Source: Hallerella sp963652365 (GTDB lineage: Bacteria; Fibrobacterota; Fibrobacteria; Fibrobacterales; Fibrobacteraceae). Taken from it: a stretch of DNA of 64,000 bases. The notes beneath the pieces were generated by a model. It was not told where the DNA came from, made no database searches, and was given only the letters and a program-made list of their open reading frames with translations. The stretch lies in the NCBI GenBank assembly GCA_963652365.1, contig CAVJTH010000003.1, positions 62,001 to 126,000 on the forward strand, given 5' to 3'. Positions 54,792-63,707 of the stretch are shown here, piece by piece. The translations under genes and the position numbers were made by a program. Each line of letters starts with the position of its first letter. Within the stretch, counting starts at the first letter, position 1.

Positions 54792-55760
54792 ATGATTGTC
54801 GTTCTCATCGGAGACAGCGAATTCGAGAAAGACCGGCTGATCGATCAGTTCCTGGAAAAGACTCTCGCCGATCGCAAGGACGATCCGCTGGCAAGAAAGA
54901 TTCTCTTCGGAAACGATACGAACATTCCGTCCATCGCCGACGCGGTCATCGAAGCATGCGATTCCTGCTCGCTGTTCGCCAGCGAACAGACGGTCGTCTT
55001 GCGCAAGGCGGAATCGCTCAAGGCGGACGACACGGCCGCTCTCGAATCCTGGTTCAAGACTTCGCCGAGCGCGAACCTCCTGCTCGACTTCGAAAAGCTG
55101 CTCAAGACAAGCAAGCTCTACAAGTCGCTCCAGGGAATCGCGACGCTCAAGGAATGCAAGTCGCCACGCGATTACGAAATGCCGAAGTGGATAACCTCCC
55201 ACACGGAAACGGATCTCGGCAGGCGAATCGAACCGCTGGCCGCCTCGTATGTCGCCGACGCGCTGGGAACGGACCAGGCGCGAATCGACGCGGAACTCAG
55301 AAAAATCCTTCTGCTCGATCCGCAGGGAAAAGTCATTTCGCTCGAGCAGGCGAAACTGATGATTGCGCCGCAACGGGAAATCGCCGCGTTCGAAATCCGC
55401 GAACCCTTTGGCGACAGGAATCCGCAGGCCTACACGAAGAAGCTCCGCGAACTCCTCGACTCGGGCGTGGAAGGAATCCAGATAATCGCCGCGCTTGAAG
55501 CCTACGCGGTGAGGCTTCTCCACATCCGAACGATGCTCGGCCGAAAGATTCCCGTCGCCGACATTGCGGCAAGGCTCGGCGCGAATCCGTGGCTATTCGA
55601 AAAGAAGCTGAACGAACCCCGCAAGGCGATGAACTGGTCGCCCGAACTTCTCTGCCGCGTCATCAAGCGGCTCGGCGAACTCGACAGCGACATCAAGAAC
55701 GGGATTTGCGACAGCCGGATGGGGCTTGAACTTTCCCTTGCGGCACTCGTCGTCCGCTGA
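54792..55760 (+). CDS. holA: DNA polymerase III delta subunit
   Basis: The delta subunit of the clamp loader opens the beta clamp. The 322-residue protein shows the three-domain HolA pattern: an AAA+-like first domain without Walker motifs (VVLIGDSEFEKDRLIDQFL), a middle lid domain, and a helical C-terminal domain (EGIQIIAALEAYAVRLLHIR, LNEPRKAMNWSPELLCRVIK). Similarity in this family is low, so the call rests on overall layout and length. It follows greA by six bases and precedes metX by 67. Confidence 0.8.
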   Translation: MIVVLIGDSEFEKDRLIDQFLEKTLADRKDDPLARKILFGNDTNIPSIADAVIEACDSCSLFASEQTVVLRKAESLKADDTAALESWFKTSPSANLLLDFEKLLKTSKLYKSLQGIATLKECKSPRDYEMPKWITSHTETDLGRRIEPLAASYVADALGTDQARIDAELRKILLLDPQGKVISLEQAKLMIAPQREIAAFEIREPFGDRNPQAYTKKLRELLDSGVEGIQIIAALEAYAVRLLHIRTMLGRKIPVADIAARLGANPWLFEKKLNEPRKAMNWSPELLCRVIKRLGELDSDIKNGICDSRMGLELSLAALVVR

Positions 55761-55827
55761 CAAATTCTTATCGTTTTACTAAACAATCAGGCTGTCCGAT
55801 TTTCCATAAAGTTCTATATTTTTGCAT

Positions 55828-57597
55828 ATGAGCGAATATTTGCATAAAGACAGTCTCGGACCCGTCGAATTCCACGACCGGAAGCTCGATTGCGGCAAGG
55901 AAGGCTTTGTCCTCGAAAGCGGAGAATCCCTGCCCGAGGTTTCCCTCCGATACGAAACATACGGAACGCTCGACGAGAGCCGGTCGAACGCGGTCTGGAT
56001 CTGCTCGCCGCTTACCGCAGACGCCCATGTCGCCGGATTCTACAGCAAGGAAGACAAGCACGTCGGCTGGTGGGACGCCCTGATCGGAAAGGGCAAGGCG
56101 GTCGATACGGACCGGTTCTTCGTCGTCTGTTCCAACGTCCTCGGCGGCTGCAAAGGTTCGACAGGCCCAGCAAGCATCGATCCGCGAACGGGCAAGCCTT
56201 ACGGTTCGACGTTCCCCACGATTAGCATCGGAGACATGGTCCGCGCACAGAAAAAGCTCGCCGATTCCCTGGGAATCAAGAGTTTCCGCTGCGTCATCGG
56301 AGGATCGATGGGCGGCTTCCAGGCGATGAAGTGGGCCATCTACTATCCCGAGCTCATCGAACGCGTCATCCTGATAGCGACCTCTCCCGGATTTTCCGCC
56401 CAGGCACTGGGATTCGAAATTGTCGGACGCGACGTGATCACCATGGATCCGAACTATCATAACGGCGATTATTACGGCAAGGAGATTCCCGCGACGGGAC
56501 TTTCCAACGCAAGAAAGCTCGCGCACATCACCTACCTTTCCGCGAAAGGCATGGAAAAGCGTTTCACGCGCGCAGACATCCGGGTAGAAAAGCCCGCCAA
56601 GTTCTATTCGGGATCGTCGCTCGAAACCTACCTGGACCACCAGGGGAAAAAGTTCGTGGAACGGTTCGACGCGAACAGCTACCTGCACATCGCCCATGCG
56701 ACGGACACGTTCGACCTCGCGACAGAATACGGTTCGCTCGAAAAGGCCTTTAAAAATGTCAAGGCGCAGTTCCTGAACGTGAACCTTTCGACGGACTGGC
56801 TCTTTCCGCCAAGCGAATCGCGAAGGATCACGGAAGCGCTCCTGAACACGGGCAAGGTCGTGACAAGCCTCGAACTCGATACGAATTTCGGACACGACGG
56901 ATTTCTCGTCGAATGCGGGACTCTCGGCATGGCGGTTTCCCGCTTTCTGGGCGGACGCATCGGAGACGCACCGGCAAAAGGCACGCCGGCGTTTCACAGC
57001 GAAAAGGACATTTCGATTATCGACTCGCTGATTCCCGCCGGGGCAAGAATTCTCGATCTCGGCGCGGGCGACGGACTTCTCGTCGATTCGCTCTGGCAAA
57101 AGAAGAAGGTCACGGGCGTGGGCGTCGAAAAGGACTTTACGAACATTCTCGGCTGCATCGAGCGGGACGTTCCCGTCATCGAAAAGAAGCTGAACCTGAA
57201 CGCTCTCAAGTCGTTTGCCGACGACAGCTTCGACTATGCGGTTTTCAACCGGACACTCCCCGAAGTGCGCAACCAGAAACTGATGCTCCGCGAAATCATG
57301 CGGATCGCGAAACACGCGATCATCACGTTTCCCAACTTCGGTTCCTGGGAGATGCGCTTTGCCCTGTGCTACCACGGACGGATGCCCAAGTCTCCGGAAT
57401 TTCCCTACGAATGGTACGAGACGCCGAACATCCACTGCTTTACCTACCGGGACTTCGTGCGGCTCGCCGAAGCGGAGAACCTGGCAATCGAAAGAATCGT
57501 GACCGTGAACGAACACCGCCTGAGCAAGATTCTCACGAGGCTCGGACTTGTAAACCTGGGCGCAGAACGCGTCGTCGCGATGGTCAAGCGGGCGTGA
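55828..57597 (+). CDS. metX: Fusion of homoserine O-acetyltransferase (MetX) and MetW-like methyltransferase
   Basis: The first part (about residues 1-380) is an alpha/beta-hydrolase acyltransferase of methionine synthesis, with catalytic triad Ser160 (IGGSMGGFQAM), Asp323 (LSTDWLFPP) and His356 (GHDGFLVE). The second part (about 395-589) is MetW: a class I SAM-dependent methyltransferase fold with ILDLGAGDGLLVDSL and later HAIITFPNFGSWEMR. Elsewhere the two are adjacent genes; here one frame covers both. Whether the acyl donor is acetyl- or succinyl-CoA is not certain from sequence. The ATG at 55828 follows TATATT by seven bases, with no ribosome binding site; the preceding in-frame TTG was rejected. 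Confidence 0.92.
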   Translation: MSEYLHKDSLGPVEFHDRKLDCGKEGFVLESGESLPEVSLRYETYGTLDESRSNAVWICSPLTADAHVAGFYSKEDKHVGWWDALIGKGKAVDTDRFFVVCSNVLGGCKGSTGPASIDPRTGKPYGSTFPTISIGDMVRAQKKLADSLGIKSFRCVIGGSMGGFQAMKWAIYYPELIERVILIATSPGFSAQALGFEIVGRDVITMDPNYHNGDYYGKEIPATGLSNARKLAHITYLSAKGMEKRFTRADIRVEKPAKFYSGSSLETYLDHQGKKFVERFDANSYLHIAHATDTFDLATEYGSLEKAFKNVKAQFLNVNLSTDWLFPPSESRRITEALLNTGKVVTSLELDTNFGHDGFLVECGTLGMAVSRFLGGRIGDAPAKGTPAFHSEKDISIIDSLIPAGARILDLGAGDGLLVDSLWQKKKVTGVGVEKDFTNILGCIERDVPVIEKKLNLNALKSFADDSFDYAVFNRTLPEVRNQKLMLREIMRIAKHAIITFPNFGSWEMRFALCYHGRMPKSPEFPYEWYETPNIHCFTYRDFVRLAEAENLAIERIVTVNEHRLSKILTRLGLVNLGAERVVAMVKRA

Positions 57598-57603
57598 TTA
57601 AGA

Positions 57604-57611
57604 TATATTTG
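57604..57611 (+). promoter_or_regulatory. Promoter box of yicC
   Basis: TATATTTG ends four bases before the ATG, which would give a message with little or no leader. Confidence 0.5.
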
Positions 57612-57615
57612 CCAC

Positions 57616-58494
57616 ATGGCAATTATATCGATGACCGGTTACGGCAAGGACGAATTCAGGCTGCGTGGAATGCAGTGCACGGTCGAAGTGCGCTCGGTGA
57701 ACAACCGCTTTCTCGAAATCTCCTGCCACCTACCCAAGACGTTCTCCCACCTCGAGTTTTCGCTCAAGGAAGAAGTCAAGAAGTTTCTCTCGCGCGGATC
57801 CGTCAACCTGACCGTTACGCTCGGAGACGGCGAAGACAGCGCAATCCCTAGCGGATATTCCCGGGAAGCCATCGAGGCGTTCCTGAAAATTGCAAGGGAC
57901 ATCCAGAAAGAATACGGGATTTCCGGCGAACCGACGCTCGAACAGGTGCTCTCCCTGCCGAACGTTCTGCAATACAGCTCCGAATCCGACCAGAAGGAAA
58001 CGGAAGAGCTTCTGAAAAGTTCGCTCGACCGGGCTCTCGCTGCCCTGGTACAGATGCGCGAAAAGGAAGGGCTGAACCTGAAGAGCGACCTGGAAACGCG
58101 CGTCCGCGCGATGGACCGCATTCTCGACCAGATAAAGACGCTCGATCCGGAACGAATCGTCGAGTGGAAGAAGAAGTTCGAGGAACGGCTGAAAAAACTT
58201 GTCGGCGAAGCGGGCCTCGATCCCGTGCGCGTCACCCAGGAGGCGAGCGTCATTGCGGACAGGCTCGACATCAACGAGGAAATCACGCGGTTCAAGAGCC
58301 ACAACAAGCTCTTTCTCTCTGCCCTCGAAACAGGAACGAACCAGGGAAAGAAGCTCACGTTCATCCTGCAGGAAATGGGCCGCGAAGCGAACACTCTCGC
58401 GACAAAGTGCCAAAGCGCAAACATTGCCGCGCTCGCCATCCAGCTGAAGGACAGCGTCGAGACCATTCGCGAGCAGACAATGAATATCGAGTAG
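57616..58494 (+). CDS. yicC: YicC-family endoribonuclease
   Basis: The 292-residue product matches the YicC family over its full length: ISMTGYGKDEF at the start, VRSVNNRFLEIS, RGSVNLTV, and the C-terminal DUF1732 region DRLDINEEITRFKSH and GKKLTFILQEMGREANTL. Members are ribonucleases that degrade small RNAs. No ribosome binding site is seen. Repeat copy B begins about 36 bases after its stop. Confidence 0.93.
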   Translation: MAIISMTGYGKDEFRLRGMQCTVEVRSVNNRFLEISCHLPKTFSHLEFSLKEEVKKFLSRGSVNLTVTLGDGEDSAIPSGYSREAIEAFLKIARDIQKEYGISGEPTLEQVLSLPNVLQYSSESDQKETEELLKSSLDRALAALVQMREKEGLNLKSDLETRVRAMDRILDQIKTLDPERIVEWKKKFEERLKKLVGEAGLDPVRVTQEASVIADRLDINEEITRFKSHNKLFLSALETGTNQGKKLTFILQEMGREANTLATKCQSANIAALAIQLKDSVETIREQTMNIE

Positions 58495-58529
58495 CGGAGC
58501 TTAGAGTCGAGAGATTAGTTGATCGTGGA

Positions 58530-58737
58530 TAGTAAAGAGGAATCAGTTGAGTGTGGAGCGTGAAGAGTGGAGTGTGGAGTTCTGCGAACGTTTAGGTTCT
58601 AGCGTGAAAAGTTCGCTGAGATCTCTAAGCTCTAAGTTCTCCCCACTAAGCACTGAACAAGCCCCCGGCCGGGTAGGCGCCAACCTCCGCCGCCAGGCGG
58701 AAACGGGTCGCTTCGCGAAAAAGCCTTTCGGCAGAAA
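58530..58737. repeat. Intergenic repeat, copy B
   Basis: This fills most of the 299-base gap between the convergent yicC and ftsZ genes. It is the reverse complement match of 50235-50516: the core 58588-58737 is closely similar, and the outer part (58530-58587, with AAAGAGGAATCAGTTGAGTG) is similar in broken form. It lacks about 70 bases present in copy A. The bases 58496-58529 (CGGAGCTTAGAG...) also echo words of copy A. No coding potential is seen. Confidence 0.85.
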
Positions 58738-58742
58738 CAAAA

Positions 58743-58778
58743 AAAGGCTAGCGCGGCAGGGATACCACGCTAGCCTTT
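58743..58778 (-). terminator. Terminator of ftsZ
   Basis: AAAGGCTAGCG and CGCTAGCCTTT form an 11-bp stem around a 14-base loop; on the minus strand it runs into a T-tract. Confidence 0.8.
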
Positions 58779-58793
58779 CGTTGTTGTGGAAAA

Positions 58794-60209
58794 TCAGAAA
58801 TCCTTTTCGCCAATCGGATTGTTGCGGAGGAAGCAGGGAATCCCATAGCGGCTTTCTTCCGAAAGCAGATCGTTGTCGTATTCCTCGGAATACTTGCCCG
58901 AATCGGCCTTCGTCATCACCAGGGTTTCCGCGTTTTCCTTCAGCCGAACTTCTTCCTCGCGAACAGCTTCGGTCCGAGCGTTGAACTTTTCGTCGCGATA
59001 CGACATGGCGCTCGGAGCGCAAGACTCCTCTGACGGCGCATTGACGGCTTCGGGTTCGCATGTGGTCTGGGCATTTTCATCCTCGGAATGCGCGAGCGCG
59101 ACAAAATCGACCGTTTCGCGCGGAGTCGCCTGTTCCACGCGCTTTTCGGACTTCGAAGCGGAAGCCTTTGCCGAAGACGGCGCAAGCTTGTCCTCTTCCC
59201 CGTTCACGCACTTGTCAAATCCTGTCGCGATAACGGTAATGCTCACCCTGTCCCCGAGATCGGGAATCGTCACGTCGCCCGGCACGATGTTCGGCTCGTT
59301 TTCCTCGCCGATCTGCTCGTAGAGGTAAGCCATCGCCTCGGCGTATTCATTCATGGTAAAGTTTTCGCCGTGAGCGATGTTGATCAGAGCGCCCGAAGCG
59401 CCGCTGACCTTGATATTGTCGAGCAGCGGACACGAAATCGCCGCCTGGGCAGCCTTGATCGCGCGATCTTCTCCCGAAGCGATTCCTGTCCCCATCAGGG
59501 AAGAGCCTCCGTTCGTCATGATGGTGCGCGCATCGTTAAAGTCCATATTGATGGTCCCGTGGATGAACATGATATCGCAAATGCTGCGAACCGCATTGCC
59601 AAGAACTTCATCGACCTTGAGGAACGCGTCATTCATCGGCGTGTTATTCTCGATGACTTCCGTGATGCGCTGGTTGTTGATGACGATGATGGAATCCACC
59701 ACCTTGCGGAGAGCGGCAAGTCCCTTTTCCGCATTGCGACGGCGCACGGGACCTTCCCAGTGAAAAGGCATCGTTACCACAGCGACGGTCAGAATGCCGA
59801 GCTGGTGGGCGATTTCCGCGACGACCGGAGCCGCACCGGTTCCCGTACCGCCGCCCATTCCCGCCGAGATGAACACCATGTCCGCCCCTTCGAGCTTCTT
59901 TTCGACCGTTTCCTTGTCTTCCATCAGCGCCTGGCGACCGACTTCCGGCTTTGCGCCTGCACCGAGCGACTTCGTCGTCTTCTGGCCAATCGCGATTTTC
60001 TCGTCCGCCAGGTTGTTGTCGAGCGCAAGCGCATCCGTGTTGATGGCGATGAATTCGACATCCTTGATGTTCATGTTCACCATGCGATTGACAGCGTTTC
60101 CACCTGCGCCGCCAACGCCGACAATCTTGATTTTCGCCTTGTGATTGTCACAAGCGATGAAGTGTTGCTTTTCGGAAAATTCCGTTGCGTTGTTTTCGTG
60201 TTCGTTCAT
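58794..60209 (-). CDS. ftsZ: Cell division protein FtsZ
   Basis: FtsZ is the tubulin-like GTPase that forms the division ring. The 471-residue product has the GTP-binding signature GGGTGTGAAP (about 119-128), IGVGGAGGNAVN-type start (VGVGGAGGNAVNRM) and the T7 loop NMDFNDART near residue 219. The C-terminal 140 residues are a long, acidic, low-complexity linker (rich in Ser, Glu and Ala) ending in YGIPCFLRNN, a conserved tail of the type that binds FtsA. It is the last gene of the cluster and is followed by a terminator. Confidence 0.97.
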   Translation of the reverse strand: MNEHENNATEFSEKQHFIACDNHKAKIKIVGVGGAGGNAVNRMVNMNIKDVEFIAINTDALALDNNLADEKIAIGQKTTKSLGAGAKPEVGRQALMEDKETVEKKLEGADMVFISAGMGGGTGTGAAPVVAEIAHQLGILTVAVVTMPFHWEGPVRRRNAEKGLAALRKVVDSIIVINNQRITEVIENNTPMNDAFLKVDEVLGNAVRSICDIMFIHGTINMDFNDARTIMTNGGSSLMGTGIASGEDRAIKAAQAAISCPLLDNIKVSGASGALINIAHGENFTMNEYAEAMAYLYEQIGEENEPNIVPGDVTIPDLGDRVSITVIATGFDKCVNGEEDKLAPSSAKASASKSEKRVEQATPRETVDFVALAHSEDENAQTTCEPEAVNAPSEESCAPSAMSYRDEKFNARTEAVREEEVRLKENAETLVMTKADSGKYSEEYDNDLLSEESRYGIPCFLRNNPIGEKDF

Positions 60210-60255
60210 CTGTTTTCTCCCTGGTTTGTTGTTAAAATTTCTTGCGCCGAATTTC

Positions 60256-61533
60256 CTAGATGAAGCTCTTGAGAAAATTCAAGACGCGTTTAAAAACGTT
60301 TCCGACCGTTCCGACAGCTTTTGTCGCGCGCGTTTCGCGGCGTTTCGGCGACTGGGATTCCTGCGCCGCGTAGTACAGAAGCCCAACGCCCGTCGAATTT
60401 GTCGGCATGCAGACGATTTCGCTGATTCCCTCGTTCGGCTTTTGCGGGCCGCCAAGCCGCACGGGAACCCTTTCGAAAACTTTCTCGGCGACTTCCTGGA
60501 TTCCATCGAGAAGCGAAGTTCCGCCGGTGATGACGATGCCCGCGCCGAGCTTGTCGAGAAAGCCCTTGTTCTGCAAGTCGTCGTGCACCATCTGCAAGAT
60601 GTAGCGCGTCCGGGAACAGACGATTTGCGCCAGATACTGCTTGCTGCATTCCTTGCCGGCACGGCCGCCAAGCCCCGGAACCGTAAAGCTCACGTTGTCG
60701 AGAACGTTTGACTGTCTGCACGAGCCATACAGTTTCTTGATCTCTTCCGCGCGATCCATCGCCGTATTCAGTCCCCGGGCGATATCGTAGGTAATCGCGT
60801 CTCCCGCGATGTCAAAGGAAATCGTATAGGCGACCTTGTCTTCCATGAACACGGCCACGTCGGTAGAGGTCTCGCCGATATCGACAATCGCGATGCCCAG
60901 TTCGCGCTCCGCATTTTCCAGAACGCAATACGCATCGGCAAGCGGTTCGAGAACAAGTCCCTTTACGTTGAGCCCGGCACTTTCGACCGCTTTCCGGATA
61001 TTCCGAACGATTCCCTTCTGGGCGAGCACCAGCTGGACTTCCACGCTGAGACTGGTTCCTTCCATCCCTTGAGGATTCTTGATTCCCTTGCGACCGTCAA
61101 GATCGTAGTCGCCCGGAAGATTGTGGATCACGTCCATATCGACGGGACGCTGCACAAGCAGACTCGCCTGTTCCACGACCTTGTTCATCGCGGACTTTGT
61201 CACCACTCCGCCAAATTCGCGAAGAGGAATCGTCGCGCGACTTGCCACGGAACGGATATTGCTTCCGGCAATGCCCACGTAAACATCCTTCACATCGACA
61301 CCGCTCGAAAGTTCCGCGGCGTTCACCGACTTCTTCAGAGCCTGGATGGTCGCTTCGAGTTCCTTCGCGTCGTTTTTCCTGAGAGGCGGATTTCCAATTC
61401 CCAGGATGCGAACCTTGCCTCCGTCTTCGCGCTGACCGATGAAGACGCCGATTTTAGAGCTTCCGATGTCGAGACCGACGATGATTCGGCTCGGATCGAT
61501 TCCGTTGATGTTTTCCTCTTCTTTTACCATCAT
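60256..61533 (-). CDS. ftsA: Cell division protein FtsA
   Basis: FtsA is the actin-like ATPase that tethers FtsZ to the membrane. The 425-residue product has the nucleotide-binding motifs IVGLDIGSSKIGVFIG, AIVDIGETSTDVAVF and ITGGTSLLDGI, plus the 1C domain insertion near residue 95. The C-terminal end (FKRVLNFLKSFI) is an amphipathic helix fit for membrane attachment. The start overlaps the ftsQ stop by three bases; two Met codons in a row are available. Confidence 0.96.
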   Translation of the reverse strand: MMVKEEENINGIDPSRIIVGLDIGSSKIGVFIGQREDGGKVRILGIGNPPLRKNDAKELEATIQALKKSVNAAELSSGVDVKDVYVGIAGSNIRSVASRATIPLREFGGVVTKSAMNKVVEQASLLVQRPVDMDVIHNLPGDYDLDGRKGIKNPQGMEGTSLSVEVQLVLAQKGIVRNIRKAVESAGLNVKGLVLEPLADAYCVLENAERELGIAIVDIGETSTDVAVFMEDKVAYTISFDIAGDAITYDIARGLNTAMDRAEEIKKLYGSCRQSNVLDNVSFTVPGLGGRAGKECSKQYLAQIVCSRTRYILQMVHDDLQNKGFLDKLGAGIVITGGTSLLDGIQEVAEKVFERVPVRLGGPQKPNEGISEIVCMPTNSTGVGLLYYAAQESQSPKRRETRATKAVGTVGNVFKRVLNFLKSFI

Positions 61534-62321
61534 TCTACCTCGACTGCATAGGCAAAGCCTTCAAAACGCATATCCAAAGACCTGACTGTTGACATTTTCC
61601 GGGAAAGTCCATCGACCAGCAGGCGATAATGGGCGAAAGTCCTTTCCGAAATTCCTTCTAGCGGGAAGAGAACCTTCATCCGCGTATCGCGAAAGAAGAC
61701 TTCCATCGCATGCTGTTTTTCGCTGAGCGAAACCTGGGAGACCGACCGATAGAGCCTCTCGTCCGAAGCCCGCATTTTCTGCAAAAAGGCGGCAATCGGC
61801 TTGATGTCGCGCGCGCGTGAAACCATCGCCACCGGGAGTTCGGGCGATGCGAAGACGGGAAGGAGCTGTCCCCGCTCCGAATAGAACTTCCGTTCTCCAT
61901 TTTCTATCGTCTCCATCACGGGAACCGCTTCCTGGACCGCGACTTCCACCTTCCAGAAAAAGCCGACAGAAACTTCCGCATCTTGCAAGAGCGGGAGAGA
62001 CAGCAGACGGTTTCGGACACTGTCCGCATCGATTTCCGACATGGGCATTCCCGTTTCGAGTCCGGCGGTCTGCAGGATTTCTTCCCACGTGAGCATCCGG
62101 TTTCCCGTAATATCGACCGTCTTGAGAGTCCGGAGTTCCGCAGGGCTAAACTTCCGAATCCAGAACCATCCCTGCCACACGGCAACGCCCAAGACGGCAA
62201 CGACGAGAAGGATCTTCCATCCTTTTTTCCGAAGCCACTGCAAGGCACGACCGAAAGCCTTCTTCCGGTTTTCACGGCTAATCTGCCGATGCCTGATCGC
62301 GTTGGTTCCCATTCTGGCCAT
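61530..62321 (-). CDS. ftsQ: Cell division protein FtsQ
   Basis: FtsQ is a bitopic inner-membrane protein of the divisome that organises FtsB/FtsL. The 263-residue product has a basic cytoplasmic start, one membrane helix (about residues 36-55, ILLVVAVLGVAVWQGWFWI) and a periplasmic POTRA domain (TVDITGNRMLTWEEILQTAG) followed by a beta domain. It starts immediately after the murC stop and its stop overlaps ftsA. Confidence 0.9.
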   Translation of the reverse strand: MARMGTNAIRHRQISRENRKKAFGRALQWLRKKGWKILLVVAVLGVAVWQGWFWIRKFSPAELRTLKTVDITGNRMLTWEEILQTAGLETGMPMSEIDADSVRNRLLSLPLLQDAEVSVGFFWKVEVAVQEAVPVMETIENGERKFYSERGQLLPVFASPELPVAMVSRARDIKPIAAFLQKMRASDERLYRSVSQVSLSEKQHAMEVFFRDTRMKVLFPLEGISERTFAHYRLLVDGLSRKMSTVRSLDMRFEGFAYAVEVE

Positions 62322-63707
62322 CTACTTTTCTAGCGCCTCCAGGAATGGACGTTCCGCCTTCCAGATATCGCCCGCGCCCATGAAGAGCACGAGATCGCCC
62401 GACCGAACGTCCTTTTTCAAGATTTCGACCGCGGATTCCTTCGTTCCCGCAAAGCGGGCATTCTGGTGTCCGCGCGAGATCGCCGAATCCGAGATGAGCT
62501 TTCCGGAAATTCCGGGAATCGGCTGTTCGCGCGCCTTGTAGATTTCGCAGACCAGGAGTTCGTCACAATTCGCAAAGACCTCGGCAAAGGCTTCGTACTG
62601 GTCGCGCGTCCGCGTGTAGAGATGCGGTTGGAAGACGACGACAATGCGACGATCCGGGAAAGTATCCCGCGCGCCCTGCAACGTGGCAAAGGCCTCCGTC
62701 GGATGGTGCGCGTAATCGTCATAGACCAGGACTCCGCCAGCCTCTCCGACAAGTTCAAAACGCCGCTTGACCCCCGTAAACCCGGCAAGAGCCTTGCGGA
62801 CGACTTCCATCGGAATGTTTTCTTCGTGCGAAAGGGCGATCGTCGCCGTCGCGTTCAGCACATTGTGACGCCCCGGAATCCGAAGCGCAAAGGTTCCGAG
62901 ACTTTCCCCGTTCCGAAAAACGTCAAAATGGGAAACTCCGCCCTGAACGCGCAGATTGTCCGCCCGATACATCGCCTGGCGGCTGAATCCGTAAGTGACG
63001 ACGGGCTTCGTGAAGCGCGACAGAACGGACTGGATGTTCGGATTGTCGATGCAGACGACGACCTGGCCGTAAAACGGAACCTTGTTCGCAAACGCGACAA
63101 AGGCGTCCTTTACCGCATCGAGCGTACCGTAGGTATCGAGATGTTCCCGGTCGATGTTCGTGATGATCGCCGAAGACGGCATCATCGAAAGGAAACTCCG
63201 GTCGAATTCGTCGCTTTCCGCGATCAGGTAACGACCGCGCCCGACCTTTGCCCCGCTTCCCTTTCCCTTGACGACTCCGCCGACAATGACCGTCGGGTCC
63301 TCTCCCGCCGCTTCCCAGATCGCGCCGAGCATCGACGTGGTGGTCGTCTTTCCGTGCGTTCCGCTCACGGCAAGCGTGTACTTCAGGCGCATCAGCTCTC
63401 CGAGCATTTCCGCGCGACGGATCACGGGAATGCGACGCGCCTTCGCCTCGACGATTTCCGGATTGTCCATAGTTACCGCCGACGAATAGACCAGAAGATC
63501 CGCGCCTTCGACGTTCTTCGCTTCGTGCTTCGGGTAGATGACAAGCCCCAAATCCTTCAAGTATTCGATCGCGGGACCGTCGCCCGAATCGCTGCCGGTA
63601 ACGACAAATCCATTTTCGTGCAGCACTTCCGCGATTCCGGACATTCCGGCTCCGCCGATGCCCACGAAATGCAGTTTCTTGACGCGACTACTGGGAATCA
63701 GATTCAT
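62322..63707 (-). CDS. murC: UDP-N-acetylmuramate-L-alanine ligase
   Basis: MurC adds L-Ala to UDP-MurNAc with ATP in peptidoglycan synthesis. The 461-residue product has the start motif LHFVGIGGAGMSGIAEVL, the P-loop SGTHGKTTTTSM (116-122), and the Mur-ligase motifs ESDEFDRSFL, NIDREHLDTYG and YDDYAHHPTE. The Met at 63707 was chosen because it begins the conserved domain and lies inside the murG stop region. Its stop adjoins ftsQ. Confidence 0.97.
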   Translation of the reverse strand: MNLIPSSRVKKLHFVGIGGAGMSGIAEVLHENGFVVTGSDSGDGPAIEYLKDLGLVIYPKHEAKNVEGADLLVYSSAVTMDNPEIVEAKARRIPVIRRAEMLGELMRLKYTLAVSGTHGKTTTTSMLGAIWEAAGEDPTVIVGGVVKGKGSGAKVGRGRYLIAESDEFDRSFLSMMPSSAIITNIDREHLDTYGTLDAVKDAFVAFANKVPFYGQVVVCIDNPNIQSVLSRFTKPVVTYGFSRQAMYRADNLRVQGGVSHFDVFRNGESLGTFALRIPGRHNVLNATATIALSHEENIPMEVVRKALAGFTGVKRRFELVGEAGGVLVYDDYAHHPTEAFATLQGARDTFPDRRIVVVFQPHLYTRTRDQYEAFAEVFANCDELLVCEIYKAREQPIPGISGKLISDSAISRGHQNARFAGTKESAVEILKKDVRSGDLVLFMGAGDIWKAERPFLEALEK

